A stretch of 64,000 nt of DNA, taken from Streptacidiphilus sp. PB12-B1b. Lineage in GTDB: Bacteria; Actinomycetota; Actinomycetes; Streptomycetales; Streptomycetaceae. This document shows, piece by piece, positions 26,544 through 34,721 of the stretch. The notes under the pieces are model-generated. The model searched no databases. It saw nothing but the letters and a program-made list of their open reading frames with translations, and was not told the origin of the DNA. The number at the start of each line of letters is the position of its first letter. The first letter of the stretch is position 1. The position numbers and the translations under genes are program-made. Where the stretch lies: assembly GCF_014084125.1 (NCBI RefSeq), contig NZ_CP048405.1, positions 6,634,001 through 6,698,000 on the forward strand. The letters are read 5' to 3'.

Positions 26544-28238
26544 TCAGAAGCCCGCGGGCTCGGTGTAGGTGCCCCACTCGTCGCGCAGGGCGTCGCAGAT
26601 CTCGCCCAGGGTGGCCTCCGCGCGGACGGCGTCCAGCATCGGCGGGAGCATGTTGGCGCCGGAGCGGGCGGCGGCCAGCATGGCGTCCAGACCGGCCCGG
26701 ACGGCCGCCTCGTCGCGTCCGGCCCGGCGCGCCGCCAGCTCGCGCACCTGCTCGGTCTCGACCTCGTGGCTGACCCGGAGGATCTCCAGCGGCGGGGTGA
26801 CGCTGCCGGTGTGGCAGTTGACGCCGACCACCCGCTTGGTGCCCTTCTCCACCGCCGTCTGGTAGGCGAACGCGGCCTCGGCGATCTCGCCGGTGAACCA
26901 GCCGTTCTCGATGCCGCGCAGGATGCCCGCGGTCATCGGGCCGATCTCCTGGCCCGGACCGCCCTTGGCGCCCATGCCCAGGATGCGCTCGAAGACGGCC
27001 TCCGCCTGCGCCTCGATCCGGTCGGTGAGCGCCTCGACGTACCAGGAACCGCCCAGCGGGTCGGCGACGTTGGCGACGCCGGTCTCCTCCAGCAGCACCT
27101 GCTGGGTGCGCAGGGCGATCTCCGCGGCCTGCGCCGAGGGCAGCGCCAGAGTCTCGTCCAGGGCGTTGGTGTGCAGTGAGTTGGTGCCGCCGAGCACGGC
27201 CGACAGCGCCTCGACGGCGGTGCGGACCACGTTGTTGTAGGGCTGCTGGGCGGTCAGCGAGACGCCCGCGGTCTGGGTGTGGAAGCGCAGCCACTGCGCC
27301 TTGTCGGTCTTGGCGCCGTAGCGCTCCTTCAGCCAGCGGGCCCAGATCCGGCGGGCCGCACGGAACTTGGCGATCTCCTCGAAGAAGTCCAGGTGGGCGT
27401 CGAAGAAGAAGGAGAGGCCGGGGGCGAAGACGTCCACGTCCAGCCCGCGGGAGAGCCCGAGCTCGACGTAGGCGAAGCCGTCGGCGAGGGTGAAGGCCAG
27501 CTCCTGCGCGGCCGTGGCACCGGCCTCGCGGATGTGGTAGCCGGAGACCGACAGCGGCTTGTACGCCGGGATGTTCTCGGCGCAGTACTCCATCAGGTCG
27601 CCGATCAGGCGCAGGTGCGGCTCGGGCGAGAACAGCCACTCCTTCTGCGCGATGTACTCCTTGAAGATGTCGGTCTGCAGCGTGCCGTTGAGCACCGAGG
27701 GATCGACGCCCTGCCGCTCGGCCGCGACCAGGTACATGCAGAACACCGGGACGGCCGGGCCGCTGATGGTCATCGAGGTGGTGACGTCGCCCAACGGCAG
27801 GTCCTTGAAGAGGACCTCCATGTCGGCGGCGGAGTCGATGGCCACACCGCAGTGGCCGACCTCGCCCAGCGAGCGCGCGTCGTCGGAGTCGCGGCCCATC
27901 AGCGTCGGCATGTCGAAGGCGACGGACAGGCCGCCGCCGCCCGCCTCCAGGATCATCCGGTAGCGCTCGTTGGTCTGCCGGGCGTTGCCGAAGCCGGCGA
28001 ACTGACGGATCGTCCAGGCCCGTCCCCGGTAGCCGGTGGTGTGCAGGCCGCGGGTGAAGGGGTACTCGCCGGGCCAGCCGATCCGCTCGAAGCCCTCGGG
28101 GGCCTCGCCGTCCGCGGGCCCGTAGACGGGCTCCACGGTGTCGCCGCTGAGCGTCGAGAAGTCGGCCTCGCGCTGCGAAGCGCGGTCGAACCGCCGCTGC
28201 CAGCGCTCGCGTGCCGCCTGCATGGTCTCTGCGTCCAC
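26544..28238 (-). CDS. icmA: isobutyryl-CoA mutase large subunit
   Basis: IcmA is the substrate-binding subunit of the adenosylcobalamin-dependent mutase that interconverts isobutyryl-CoA and n-butyryl-CoA. The 564 residues cover the TIM-barrel domain only; the B12-binding domain is absent, so a separate small subunit (IcmB) is required and is not in this window. The specificity residues read Phe80 (TIRQFAGFGN) and Gln198 (YIAQKEW), the pair known for isobutyryl-CoA mutase, where methylmalonyl-CoA mutase has Tyr and Arg. With GTG 28238 as start these numbers match the known enzyme exactly. A GTG at 28256 would add six residues. A double operator lies 30-68 bp upstream. Confidence 0.92.
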   Translation of the reverse strand: MDAETMQAARERWQRRFDRASQREADFSTLSGDTVEPVYGPADGEAPEGFERIGWPGEYPFTRGLHTTGYRGRAWTIRQFAGFGNARQTNERYRMILEAGGGGLSVAFDMPTLMGRDSDDARSLGEVGHCGVAIDSAADMEVLFKDLPLGDVTTSMTISGPAVPVFCMYLVAAERQGVDPSVLNGTLQTDIFKEYIAQKEWLFSPEPHLRLIGDLMEYCAENIPAYKPLSVSGYHIREAGATAAQELAFTLADGFAYVELGLSRGLDVDVFAPGLSFFFDAHLDFFEEIAKFRAARRIWARWLKERYGAKTDKAQWLRFHTQTAGVSLTAQQPYNNVVRTAVEALSAVLGGTNSLHTNALDETLALPSAQAAEIALRTQQVLLEETGVANVADPLGGSWYVEALTDRIEAQAEAVFERILGMGAKGGPGQEIGPMTAGILRGIENGWFTGEIAEAAFAYQTAVEKGTKRVVGVNCHTGSVTPPLEILRVSHEVETEQVRELAARRAGRDEAAVRAGLDAMLAAARSGANMLPPMLDAVRAEATLGEICDALRDEWGTYTEPAGF

Positions 28239-28267
28239 GGTGCTGCCCCGCTCCACGAGAAGAAAAC

Positions 28268-28306
28268 TACTTGGACTTCCTAGTAATTTACTCGGACGTC
28301 CAAGTA
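28268..28306. promoter_or_regulatory. tandem operator of two 18-bp dyads upstream of icmA
   Basis: Site 1 TACTTGGACTTCCTAGTA (28268-28285) and site 2 TACTCGGACGTCCAAGTA (28289-28306) share the dyad TACTNGGA-N2-TCCNAGTA and start 21 bp apart, two helical turns. The outer arms also pair with each other, so the block reads as one long imperfect palindrome. It suits two regulator dimers on one face of the DNA, probably of the MarR or TetR type. Confidence 0.65.
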
Positions 28307-28358
28307 GTTGTCGACAGCGACCCCCGGCGAGGAGCGGGGGTCGCTGTCGGGGCGGCGG

Positions 28359-28703
28359 TCAGGCCTTGACCAGCCGGTCCGGGTCCACGCCCGACTCGAG
28401 CTGCTCGTCGATCTGCTTCATCACCTTGCGCTCGGCGATGAAGGAGCAGGTGGGGATGGTTCCGGCGAGGATGACCAGGACCATCTTCTTGATCGGCCAG
28501 CCCAGCTTGTTGCCGACCAGGAAGGCCACCACGACGTAGACCATGTACGCCCAGCCGTGGATGGTGCCGACGATGGCCACCGCGATCTCCGCCTTGCCGA
28601 AGCCGTAGTACGCGACGCACGAGGCGCAGAGCAGGATCAGGCCGACGCCGGTGACGTACGCCAGGACGCGGTAGGCGGTCAGCAGGGGGGAGGACTTCTT
28701 CAC
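28359..28703 (-). CDS. DUF3817 membrane protein
   Basis: A 114-residue membrane protein of unknown function. It has three to four hydrophobic helices: YRVLAYVTGVGLILLCASCVAYY, AIVGTIHGWAYMVYVVVAFLVG and MVLVILAGTIPTCSF. The family hallmarks are a conserved His/Gly segment (IHGWAY) and the terminal FIAERKV. GTG 28703 is chosen because GAGG lies upstream and homologs begin with a short Lys-rich leader; longer in-frame starts would add an unlikely Gly/Pro-rich stretch. A second DUF3817 gene lies at 29487-29804, with a MarR gene between them. Confidence 0.82.
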   Translation of the reverse strand: MKKSSPLLTAYRVLAYVTGVGLILLCASCVAYYGFGKAEIAVAIVGTIHGWAYMVYVVVAFLVGNKLGWPIKKMVLVILAGTIPTCSFIAERKVMKQIDEQLESGVDPDRLVKA

Positions 28704-28863
28704 GGCGGGGCCTCGCAGTGCGGTGGGCGGCACGGTACGTCCGGGCTCGGGTACCGACGGGAAAAGAGCGTAACCGCCCGGCTGTGGATCACCGCCACCG
28801 CCCCGGACCGCCCTTACCATCCGCACCGGGGCCGGCGCCAGGGCCGGGCGTCAGGGCCGAGCG

Positions 28864-29400
28864 TCAGGGCCGAGGCGTCAGGGCCTGGGCGTCGGGCGGG
28901 GTGAAGTCGCCGGCGGCTATCCGCAGCGGGCGCAGCACCTCGAACAGCTCCCGGCAGTCCGCCTCGTCGTAGCAGCCGAGGCCGAAGTCCATGCCGACCA
29001 GCTCGCGGGTGGCCTCCTCGACCGCCTTGCGACCGTGCTCGGTGATGGCGGCGAGCACCCCGCGCCCGTCCAGCGGGTTGGGGCGGCGGACGACCAGGCC
29101 GGACTTCTCCAGCCGGTCCACGGTGTTGGTGACGCTGGTGGGGTGCACCATCAGCCGCTCGCCGATCTTCGACAGCGGCAGCTCACCGGCCTGGCTGAAG
29201 GTGAGCAGCACCAGCGCCTCGTAGCGGGCGAAGGTCAGCCCGTACGGCTTGAGCACGCCGTCGACCTGCGACAGCAGGATCTGCTGGGCCCGCATGATCG
29301 AGGTGATCGCCGCCATCGAGGGCACCGCCCCCCAGCGCCGGGTCCACAGCTCGTCGGCGCGCTCGATGGGGTCGAAGGAGAGGCTCAGCGGCTTGGGCAC
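28864..29400 (-). CDS. MarR-family transcriptional regulator
   Basis: A 178-residue winged-helix regulator. Residues from ITSIMRAQQILLSQVDGVLKP form the dimerisation helix. LTFARYEALVLLTFSQ, then LPLSKIGERLMVHPTSVTNTVDRLE, give the helix-turn-helix, and RRPNPLDGRGVLAAITEHGRKAVE is the wing with the usual Asp-Arg/Gly pair. The Asp/Glu/Cys-rich C-terminus (GLGCYDEADCREL) may sense a ligand or oxidation, which is inference. The start is GTG 29400, six bases after a TACGGT hexamer and without a clear ribosome site, so the mRNA is probably leaderless. It sits between two DUF3817 genes and near icmA, and is the nearest candidate to bind the operator at 28268-28306. Confidence 0.88.
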   Translation of the reverse strand: MPKPLSLSFDPIERADELWTRRWGAVPSMAAITSIMRAQQILLSQVDGVLKPYGLTFARYEALVLLTFSQAGELPLSKIGERLMVHPTSVTNTVDRLEKSGLVVRRPNPLDGRGVLAAITEHGRKAVEEATRELVGMDFGLGCYDEADCRELFEVLRPLRIAAGDFTPPDAQALTPRP

Positions 29401-29406
29401 GGGCCT

Positions 29407-29412
29407 ACCGTA
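29407..29412 (-). promoter_or_regulatory. -10 hexamer TACGGT, leaderless arrangement
   Basis: Read on the minus strand, TACGGT ends 6 nt before the GTG of the MarR gene. No -35 was recognised. Confidence 0.4.
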
Positions 29413-29486
29413 CCGGCAGCCCGCACCGGCGCGCCGCGCTGTCCACGGGCCGGGCAGCGGCCCGGACGGCGGAGGGCGGGCAGGTC

Positions 29487-29804
29487 TCAGGCGAGGACGG
29501 CGGGCGCGGCCTCGTAGCCCTGGAGCTCCTCCTTGGCCATCAGCCGCTCCGCGTAGAAGCCGCCCAGCGGCAGCACCGACAGAGCCATCACCCAGACCGC
29601 GCGCCAGAACGACCAGCGCTGCCGGTACCAGGCGATCAGCGCGAACAGCATGTAGAAGGTCCACAGGATGCCGTGCACCATGCCCAGGACCGGGACGCCG
29701 TTGAAGCTGGTCGTGCTCTTGAGCACCACGCAGACCAGCAGCAGCAGGAAGGACAGGCCCTCCGGCATGGACACCAGGCGCAGCCGGTGGACGGCGCTGT
29801 TCAT
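29487..29804 (-). CDS. DUF3817 membrane protein (second copy)
   Basis: A 105-residue DUF3817 protein of unknown function with three hydrophobic helices: GLSFLLLLVCVVL, VLGMVHGILWTFYMLFALIAWY and FWRAVWVMALSVLPLGGF. The histidine-glycine motif (VHGILW) and the final FYAERLMAKEE align with the copy at 28359-28703 (IHGWAY; FIAERKVMKQ). ATG 29804 has GAGGAG 7-8 nt upstream. Two divergent paralogs flanking one MarR gene suggest an old duplication. The segment between them (29401-29486) holds the MarR start region only. Confidence 0.84.
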   Translation of the reverse strand: MNSAVHRLRLVSMPEGLSFLLLLVCVVLKSTTSFNGVPVLGMVHGILWTFYMLFALIAWYRQRWSFWRAVWVMALSVLPLGGFYAERLMAKEELQGYEAAPAVLA

Positions 29805-29934
29805 CACGGGACTTCTCCTCACACGGGACCGGGCCCGCGTACCGGCCGGGCCCGCTCCAGTATCACCGACCCCCGGCTATCCTCGCGCCCATAGCGTTCC
29901 GAGCTGAACGATTCCGACGGACGGGGGCCTTTCG

Positions 29935-30726
29935 ATGGCGTGGGACTGGAACCGACGTACCTGTTCACGGCGGGGGCACGTGACCTATGCGCCGACCGAG
30001 CCGCACCTGAACGAGCGGCTGCGGACGCAGACCGCGCTGGGCGAGGCATGGCGCTGCCTGCGCTGCGGGGACTTCGCGCTGGGCGGCCCGGGCGGCTCCG
30101 GCAGGGCCCAGGACGCGCCGTCCGTGCCGCGCGGCAAGGCGCTGCGGGACCGGTTCATCCTGCGGCTGCTCGCGGTGGAGCGGCTGGTGCGCGGGGTGCT
30201 GATCGTTCTGATCGCGTACGCGGTGTGGCGGTTCAGCAACAGCCAGACGGCGGTGCAGCAGCTGTTCAACCACGATCTGTCGCTGCTGCGGCCGGTGGCC
30301 GTGCACTTCCACTACGACCTGGACAACTCGCCGATCGTCGGCTCCATCCAGAAGACCTTCAGCTACCACCGCTCCACGCTGGTGGCCACCGCCGCCGCGC
30401 TGCTGGCGTACGCGCTGATCGAGATCGTCGAGGGCTTCGGGCTGTGGGCGGCCAAGCGCTGGGCGGAGTACCTGACGGTGGTGGCCACGGCCGCTTTCCT
30501 GCCGCTGGAGGTTTACGAGCTGACCGAGAAGGTCAGTTACCTGAAGGTCGGCACGCTGGCGCTCAATCTGCTGGCCGTCGTCTACATCCTGCTGGCGAAG
30601 CGGCTGTTCGGGCTGCGCGGGGGCGCGGCGGCGTTCGAGGCGGAGCGGCAGGGGGCCTCGCTGCTGGAGGTGGAGACCTCGGCCGGGGAGGCGCCCGCGG
30701 GCGACCGGGCCGGATCGACCGCCTGA
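29935..30726 (+). CDS. DUF2127 membrane protein with an N-terminal zinc-binding segment
   Basis: A 263-residue protein. Residues 8-45 carry TCSRRGH and, 27 residues on, WRCLRCGDF; C, H, C and C could bind one zinc. The DUF2127 region follows, with hydrophobic helices at LVRGVLIVLIAYAVW, STLVATAAALLAYALIEIVEG, YLTVVATAAFLPLEVYEL and VGTLALNLLAVVYILLAKRLF. The function of the family is unknown. ATG 29935 opens a frame with strong codon bias, but no good ribosome site is seen. The hydrophilic Glu/Ala-rich C-terminus is cytosolic. Confidence 0.82.
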   Translation: MAWDWNRRTCSRRGHVTYAPTEPHLNERLRTQTALGEAWRCLRCGDFALGGPGGSGRAQDAPSVPRGKALRDRFILRLLAVERLVRGVLIVLIAYAVWRFSNSQTAVQQLFNHDLSLLRPVAVHFHYDLDNSPIVGSIQKTFSYHRSTLVATAAALLAYALIEIVEGFGLWAAKRWAEYLTVVATAAFLPLEVYELTEKVSYLKVGTLALNLLAVVYILLAKRLFGLRGGAAAFEAERQGASLLEVETSAGEAPAGDRAGSTA

Positions 30727-30856
30727 CCGGCGTCCACCTGACGGGCCACCCGATCGGGTGGCCCTGCGGCACCGGGGCGGCTGCCGGGCGGCTGGTGGAC
30801 ACGTCAACCACGACCAATATCGTCAAACTTTCAACTTCTATAGGTATCATTGACCC

Positions 30857-31369
30857 ATGGACACCACAGCAGCGGTCCCCGCGGAAGCCTCCGACGCGCC
30901 CGACCCGGATGCCCCCTGGCTCACCGCCGCGGAGCAGCGGCTGTGGCGTGCCCATCTGGAGGTCAGCCGGTTGCTGATGTACCAGCTGGAGCGCGAGCTG
31001 CAGGTGTACGGGCTGGCCACCAACGACTACACCATCCTGGTCGAGCTGTCCGAGGCGCCCATGCGCCGGATGCGGATGACCGACCTGGCGACCGCCACCC
31101 TCCAGTCCAAGAGCAGGCTGTCGCACCAGATCACCCGGATGGAGACGGCCGGCCTGGTCGTCCGCGAGGGCTGCCCCGGCGACCGGCGCGGGCTGTACGC
31201 CGTCCTCACCGAGCAGGGCTGGGACATGATGCGCAGGCTCGCCCCCACCCATGTGCGCAGCGTCCGCAACCACTTCATCGACCGGCTGGACGCCGACCAG
31301 ATCGCCTCCATGTACGAGGCGCTGGCCCCCATCGCCGAGCACCTGCGCGAGCTGCGCGGCCGCGCCTGA
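30857..31369 (+). CDS. MarR-family transcriptional regulator
   Basis: A 170-residue winged-helix protein. LWRAHLEVSRLLMYQLEREL is the dimer helix, YTILVELSEAP and RMTDLATATLQSKSRLSHQITRME form the DNA-binding part, and REGCPGDRRGLYAVLTEQG is the wing. It is clearly distinct from the MarR encoded at 28864-29400. The 50 bp before ATG 30857 are markedly A/T-rich (AATATCGTCAAAC, TATAGGTATCATTG) and should contain the promoter and perhaps an operator. No Shine-Dalgarno is evident. It converges on meaB with 45 bp between the stops. The target is unknown. Confidence 0.88.
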   Translation: MDTTAAVPAEASDAPDPDAPWLTAAEQRLWRAHLEVSRLLMYQLERELQVYGLATNDYTILVELSEAPMRRMRMTDLATATLQSKSRLSHQITRMETAGLVVREGCPGDRRGLYAVLTEQGWDMMRRLAPTHVRSVRNHFIDRLDADQIASMYEALAPIAEHLRELRGRA

Positions 31370-31414
31370 GCGGGCCCCAGCCCTGGTGAGCCAGGCGGTC
31401 AGGCACCGGATCGG

Positions 31415-32371
31415 TCAGGCGCCGGTCACCCCGGCCACCAGCTCGTCCGCCGCGGTGTACGGGTCCAGCCCGCCCGCCGCGACCCGGGCCGCCAGCGCGT
31501 CCAGCCGCTGGTCGCCGCGCAGGTCGCCGAAGCGCTGCCGCAGCGCGGTGACCGCGATGGTCTCCACCTCCTGCGCCGCCCGGCGCCGTCGGCGCACCGC
31601 CAGCTCCCCGTGCTCGGCCATCCAGGCGCGGTGCTTCTCCAGCGCCTCGACCACCTCGTCCACGCCCTGGCCGCGCGCGGCCACGGTCTTGATGATCGGC
31701 GGACGCCAGTCCCCCGCGCCGCGCGCCTCGCCCAGCCCCAGCATGTGGTTCAGCTCCCGGGCGGTGGCGTCGGCGCCGTCCCGGTCGGCCTTGTTGACCA
31801 CGTAGACGTCGCCGATCTCCAGGATGCCCGCCTTGGCGGCCTGGATGCCGTCGCCCATGCCCGGGGCCAGCAGCACCACGGTGGTGTCGGCCTGGGCCGC
31901 GATCTCCACCTCGGACTGCCCGACGCCGACCGTCTCCACCAGCACCACCTCGCACCCGGCCGCGTCCAGCACCCGGATCGCCTGCGGGGCCGACCAGGCC
32001 AGGCCGCCCAGGTGGCCGCGGGTGGCCATGGAGCGGATGAACACCTCCGGGTCGGTGGCGTGGTCCTGCATCCGCACCCGGTCGCCGAGCAGCGCGCCGC
32101 CGGAGAACGGCGAGGAGGGGTCGACCGCGAGCACCCCGACCCGCAGGCCCAGCTTGCGGTAGGCGGTGACCAGGGCCGAGGTCGAGGTGGACTTGCCGAC
32201 GCCGGGCGAGCCGGTCAGCCCGACCACGTAGGCGTTGCCGGTCAGCGGGGCCAGCGCGGCCATCACCTCGCGCAACTGCGGGGAGGCGCCCTCGACCAGG
32301 GAGATCAGCCGGGCCACGGCACGCGGCCGGCCCTGCCTCGCCTGCTCGACCAGCGTGGCGACGTCCATCAT
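31415..32371 (-). CDS. meaB: methylmalonyl/acyl-CoA mutase chaperone GTPase
   Basis: MeaB (ArgK family) is a G3E P-loop GTPase that gates loading of adenosylcobalamin into B12-dependent acyl-CoA mutases and protects them from inactivation. The 318 residues show Walker A GSPGVGKST, LAVDPSSPFSGGALLGDRVRM, RSMATRGHLGGL, the switch region ETVGVGQSE and the guanine-specificity motif NKAD. ATG 32371 has GGGAG about 10 nt upstream. Here it most plausibly serves the mutase containing IcmA, and any methylmalonyl-CoA mutase encoded elsewhere. Its leader contains a 15-bp perfect tandem repeat. Confidence 0.95.
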   Translation of the reverse strand: MMDVATLVEQARQGRPRAVARLISLVEGASPQLREVMAALAPLTGNAYVVGLTGSPGVGKSTSTSALVTAYRKLGLRVGVLAVDPSSPFSGGALLGDRVRMQDHATDPEVFIRSMATRGHLGGLAWSAPQAIRVLDAAGCEVVLVETVGVGQSEVEIAAQADTTVVLLAPGMGDGIQAAKAGILEIGDVYVVNKADRDGADATARELNHMLGLGEARGAGDWRPPIIKTVAARGQGVDEVVEALEKHRAWMAEHGELAVRRRRRAAQEVETIAVTALRQRFGDLRGDQRLDALAARVAAGGLDPYTAADELVAGVTGA

Positions 32372-32397
32372 CAGCGCGATTCTCCCGGAGGGCTTCG

Positions 32398-32427
32398 GTT
32401 CGGAGCGGGATCGTTCGGAGCGGGATC
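32398..32427. repeat. 15-bp perfect tandem repeat in the meaB leader
   Basis: GTTCGGAGCGGGATC occurs twice head-to-tail without mismatch, 27-56 bp upstream of the meaB start. The role is unknown; it may be a simple slippage duplication. Confidence 0.7.
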
Positions 32428-32442
32428 GGTCAGGAGGGAACA

Positions 32443-32480
32443 GCCCGGGGCGGGGAGTCCGCACACTCCCCACCCCGGGC
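32443..32480 (-). terminator. stem-loop after the thiolase gene
   Basis: GCCCGGGG and CCCCGGGC, then after one mismatch GGGGAGT and ACTCCCC, enclose a 6-nt loop. It begins 18 bp after the thiolase stop (minus strand) and separates that gene from meaB. Confidence 0.8.
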
Positions 32481-32498
32481 ACCGGCTACCGCTACCGG

Positions 32499-33701
32499 CT
32501 ACGGCACGCGGACGATCAGCGCGTCACCCTGGCCGCCGCCGCCGCACAGGGCCGCCACGCCGGTGCCGCCGCCGCGCCGCTTCAGTTCCAGGGCCAGGGT
32601 CAGCACGACCCGGGCGCCGGACATGCCGATCGGGTGGCCGAGGGCGATGGCGCCGCCGTTGACGTTGACCTTGTCGAAGGAGATGCCGAGGTCCTTGACC
32701 GACTGCACGGCCACGGCCGCGAACGCCTCGTTGATCTCGACCAGGTCCAGCTCGTCGACGCCGATGCCCTCCTTCTGCAGGGCGTGCCTGATGGCGTTGG
32801 ACGGCTGCGACTGCAGCGAGTTGTCCGGGCCCGCGACGTTGCCGTGGGCGCCGATCTCGGCGATCCACTCCAGGCCCAGCTCCTCGGCCTTGGCCTTGCT
32901 CATCACCACGACCGCGGCCGCGCCGTCGGAGATCTGCGAGGAGGTGCCGGCGGTGATGGTGCCGTCCCGGGTGAAGGCGGGGCGCAGCTTGGCCAGGGTC
33001 TCCACGGTGGTGTCGCCGCGGATGCCCTCGTCCTTGCTGAACAGCACCGGGTCGCCCTTGCGCTGCGGGATCTCGACCGGGACGATCTCCTGGTCGAAGA
33101 CGCCGTTCTTCTGGGCGGCGGCGGCCAGCTGGTGCGAGCGGGCGGCCACCGCGTCCTGCTCCTCGCGGCCGATGCCGAGACGGCCGTTGTGGGTCTCGGT
33201 GGACTCGCCCATGGGGATGTTCTCGAAGGCGTCGGTGAGGCCGTCGTAGGCCATGGCGTCGAGCAGCTCCACCGCGCCGTACTTGTAGCCCTCGCGGGAC
33301 TTGGGCAGCAGGTGGGGGGCGTTGGTCATGGACTCCTGGCCGCCGGCGACGACGACGTCGAACTCGCCCGCGCGGATCAGCTGGTCGGCCAGGGCGATGG
33401 CGTCCAGGCCGGAGAGGCAGACCTTGTTCACGGTCAGCGCCGGGACGTTCATCGGGATGCCGGCCTTGACGGCGGCCTGGCGCGCCGGGATCTGACCGGC
33501 GCCGGCCTGCAGCACCTGCCCCATGATCACGTACTGGACCTGCTCGCCGGTGATCCCGGCCCGCTCCAGCGCCGCCTTGATGGCGATGCCGCCGAGGTCC
33601 GCGCCGGAGAAGCCCTTGAGCGAGCCGAGCAGGCGCCCCATGGGGGTGCGCGCACCGGCGACGATCACTGAGGTGGTGGCGTTGTTAGCCCTGTTGCTCA
33701 T
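32499..33701 (-). CDS. acetyl-CoA C-acetyltransferase (thiolase)
   Basis: A 400-residue degradative/biosynthetic thiolase that condenses or cleaves acetoacetyl-CoA. The nucleophilic cysteine lies in [11 protein letters not shown]. The active-site histidine is in [16 protein letters not shown] and the second cysteine in [12 protein letters not shown]. The length is normal for the family. ATG 33701 has a purine-rich stretch (AAAGGGG) upstream. It diverges from mce; the 205-bp gap carries both promoters. With the 3-hydroxyacyl-CoA dehydrogenase encoded at 50091-50951 it could build or degrade C4 acyl-CoA, which IcmA then isomerises; that connection is inference. Confidence 0.94.
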   Translation of the reverse strand: MSNRANNATTSVIVAGARTPMGRLLGSLKGFSGADLGGIAIKAALERAGITGEQVQYVIMGQVLQAGAGQIPARQAAVKAGIPMNVPALTVNKVCLSGLDAIALADQLIRAGEFDVVVAGGQESMTNAPHLLPKSREGYKYGAVELLDAMAYDGLTDAFENIPMGESTETHNGRLGIGREEQDAVAARSHQLAAAAQKNGVFDQEIVPVEIPQRKGDPVLFSKDEGIRGDTTVETLAKLRPAFTRDGTITAGTSSQISDGAAAVVVMSKAKAEELGLEWIAEIGAHGNVAGPDNSLQSQPSNAIRHALQKEGIGVDELDLVEINEAFAAVAVQSVKDLGISFDKVNVNGGAIALGHPIGMSGARVVLTLALELKRRGGGTGVAALCGGGGQGDALIVRVP

Positions 33702-33906
33702 GGTGGTCGAGCCCCTTTGCTGCGACGGTCCTGGGGCGCTGCGCTGCCACGGTCACGGCGATCCAGGTGGAGGTTTTCCGCTCAATGTACTAATGCGTAA
33801 CGTGGTCGTCACGGGCCGAACGGTGTGATCACGGGCACGGTCGGCACGGGTTTCCCCGAACGGCCCGCCTACGGTGCACTGGTAGGCACACCCCTAGGAG
33901 GCTTAC

Positions 33907-34347
33907 ATGCTCACACGCATCGACCACATCGGCATCGCCTGCTTCGACCTGGACCGCACCGTCGAGTTCTACCGCGCCACCTACGGTTTCGAGGTGTACC
34001 ACACCGAGGTCAACGAGGAGCAGGGCGTGCGTGAGGCCATGCTGAAGATCAACGACACCGGTGACGGCGGCGCCTCCTACCTCCAGCTGCTGGAGCCCAC
34101 CCGGGAGGACTCGGCCGTCGGCAAGTGGCTGGCCAAGAACGGCGAGGGCGTGCACCACATCGCCTTCGGCACCGCCGACGTGGACGCCGACTCCGAGGCC
34201 ATCCGGGACAAGGGCGTGCGGGTCCTCTACGAGCAGCCCCGAATCGGCTCCATGGGCTCGCGGATCACCTTCCTGCACCCCAAGGACTGCGGCGGGGTGC
34301 TGACCGAGCTGGTGACGGCCGAGCCGGGCGGCCACGAGCACGCCTGA
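33907..34347 (+). CDS. mce: methylmalonyl-CoA epimerase
   Basis: This 146-residue vicinal-oxygen-chelate protein interconverts (2R)- and (2S)-methylmalonyl-CoA. The motifs are RIDHIGIACFDLDRTVEFY at the N-terminus, YLQLLEP, GEGVHHIAFGTADVD and the closing GGVLTELV, supplying the metal-binding His and Glu residues. CTAGGAGG sits 7 nt before ATG 33907, an excellent ribosome site. The enzyme is short and complete. It links propionate and branched-chain catabolism, and supply of (2S)-methylmalonyl-CoA for polyketides, to the mutase system nearby. Confidence 0.95.
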   Translation: MLTRIDHIGIACFDLDRTVEFYRATYGFEVYHTEVNEEQGVREAMLKINDTGDGGASYLQLLEPTREDSAVGKWLAKNGEGVHHIAFGTADVDADSEAIRDKGVRVLYEQPRIGSMGSRITFLHPKDCGGVLTELVTAEPGGHEHA

Positions 34348-34721
34348 GCCGTGCCCCCGGCGTGCGACCCCGTACGAACGAACCCGTCGGTAACCTGAGC
34401 CAACCGCCGCACCCCCCTGCACATCGGCCTCGTGACGTGAGAAAATGCGCCAGTGCCACGGTCCGTGACCGCTGCCCGCTGCCCTCGGCGGCGGAGCGGC
34501 TGCGCAGGACGCGATAGCGTGCCCTTGTCAGGGCGGCCGCGGCGAGGGGCTCCCCGTCCGACGGCCGGGGGAAGGTGGGGGCGGCGTCGGGCTTCGCCGT
34601 GATCTGTCACCATTAACCGCAGAGCACGAGTTCATCATGGAGCTCACTCGGACGGCGGAACGGGACTCACCCGTTCCGTACGTGAGTGGCGACCCGACCA
34701 GGAGACGGATGGGACCGCGGC
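34348..34721. other. 374-bp region upstream of scy
   Basis: No gene is seen. A 9-bp stem-loop lies at 34656-34678. The rest is G+C-rich and shows no recognisable -35/-10 pair, although TTGTCA occurs at about 34524. The promoter of scy must be here unless it is read from mce. Confidence 0.4.
34656..34678 (+). other. stem-loop in the scy leader
   Basis: CGGAACGGG and CCCGTTCCG pair perfectly over 9 bp around ACTCA, ending 43 bp before the scy start. It could end transcription from mce or act as a leader structure controlling scy. Confidence 0.5.

Noticed and set aside
34686-34721. Upstream GTG of scy as start
   Set aside because: No ribosome site precedes it and homologs begin near VRGY at 34722; the extra 12 residues look non-coding.
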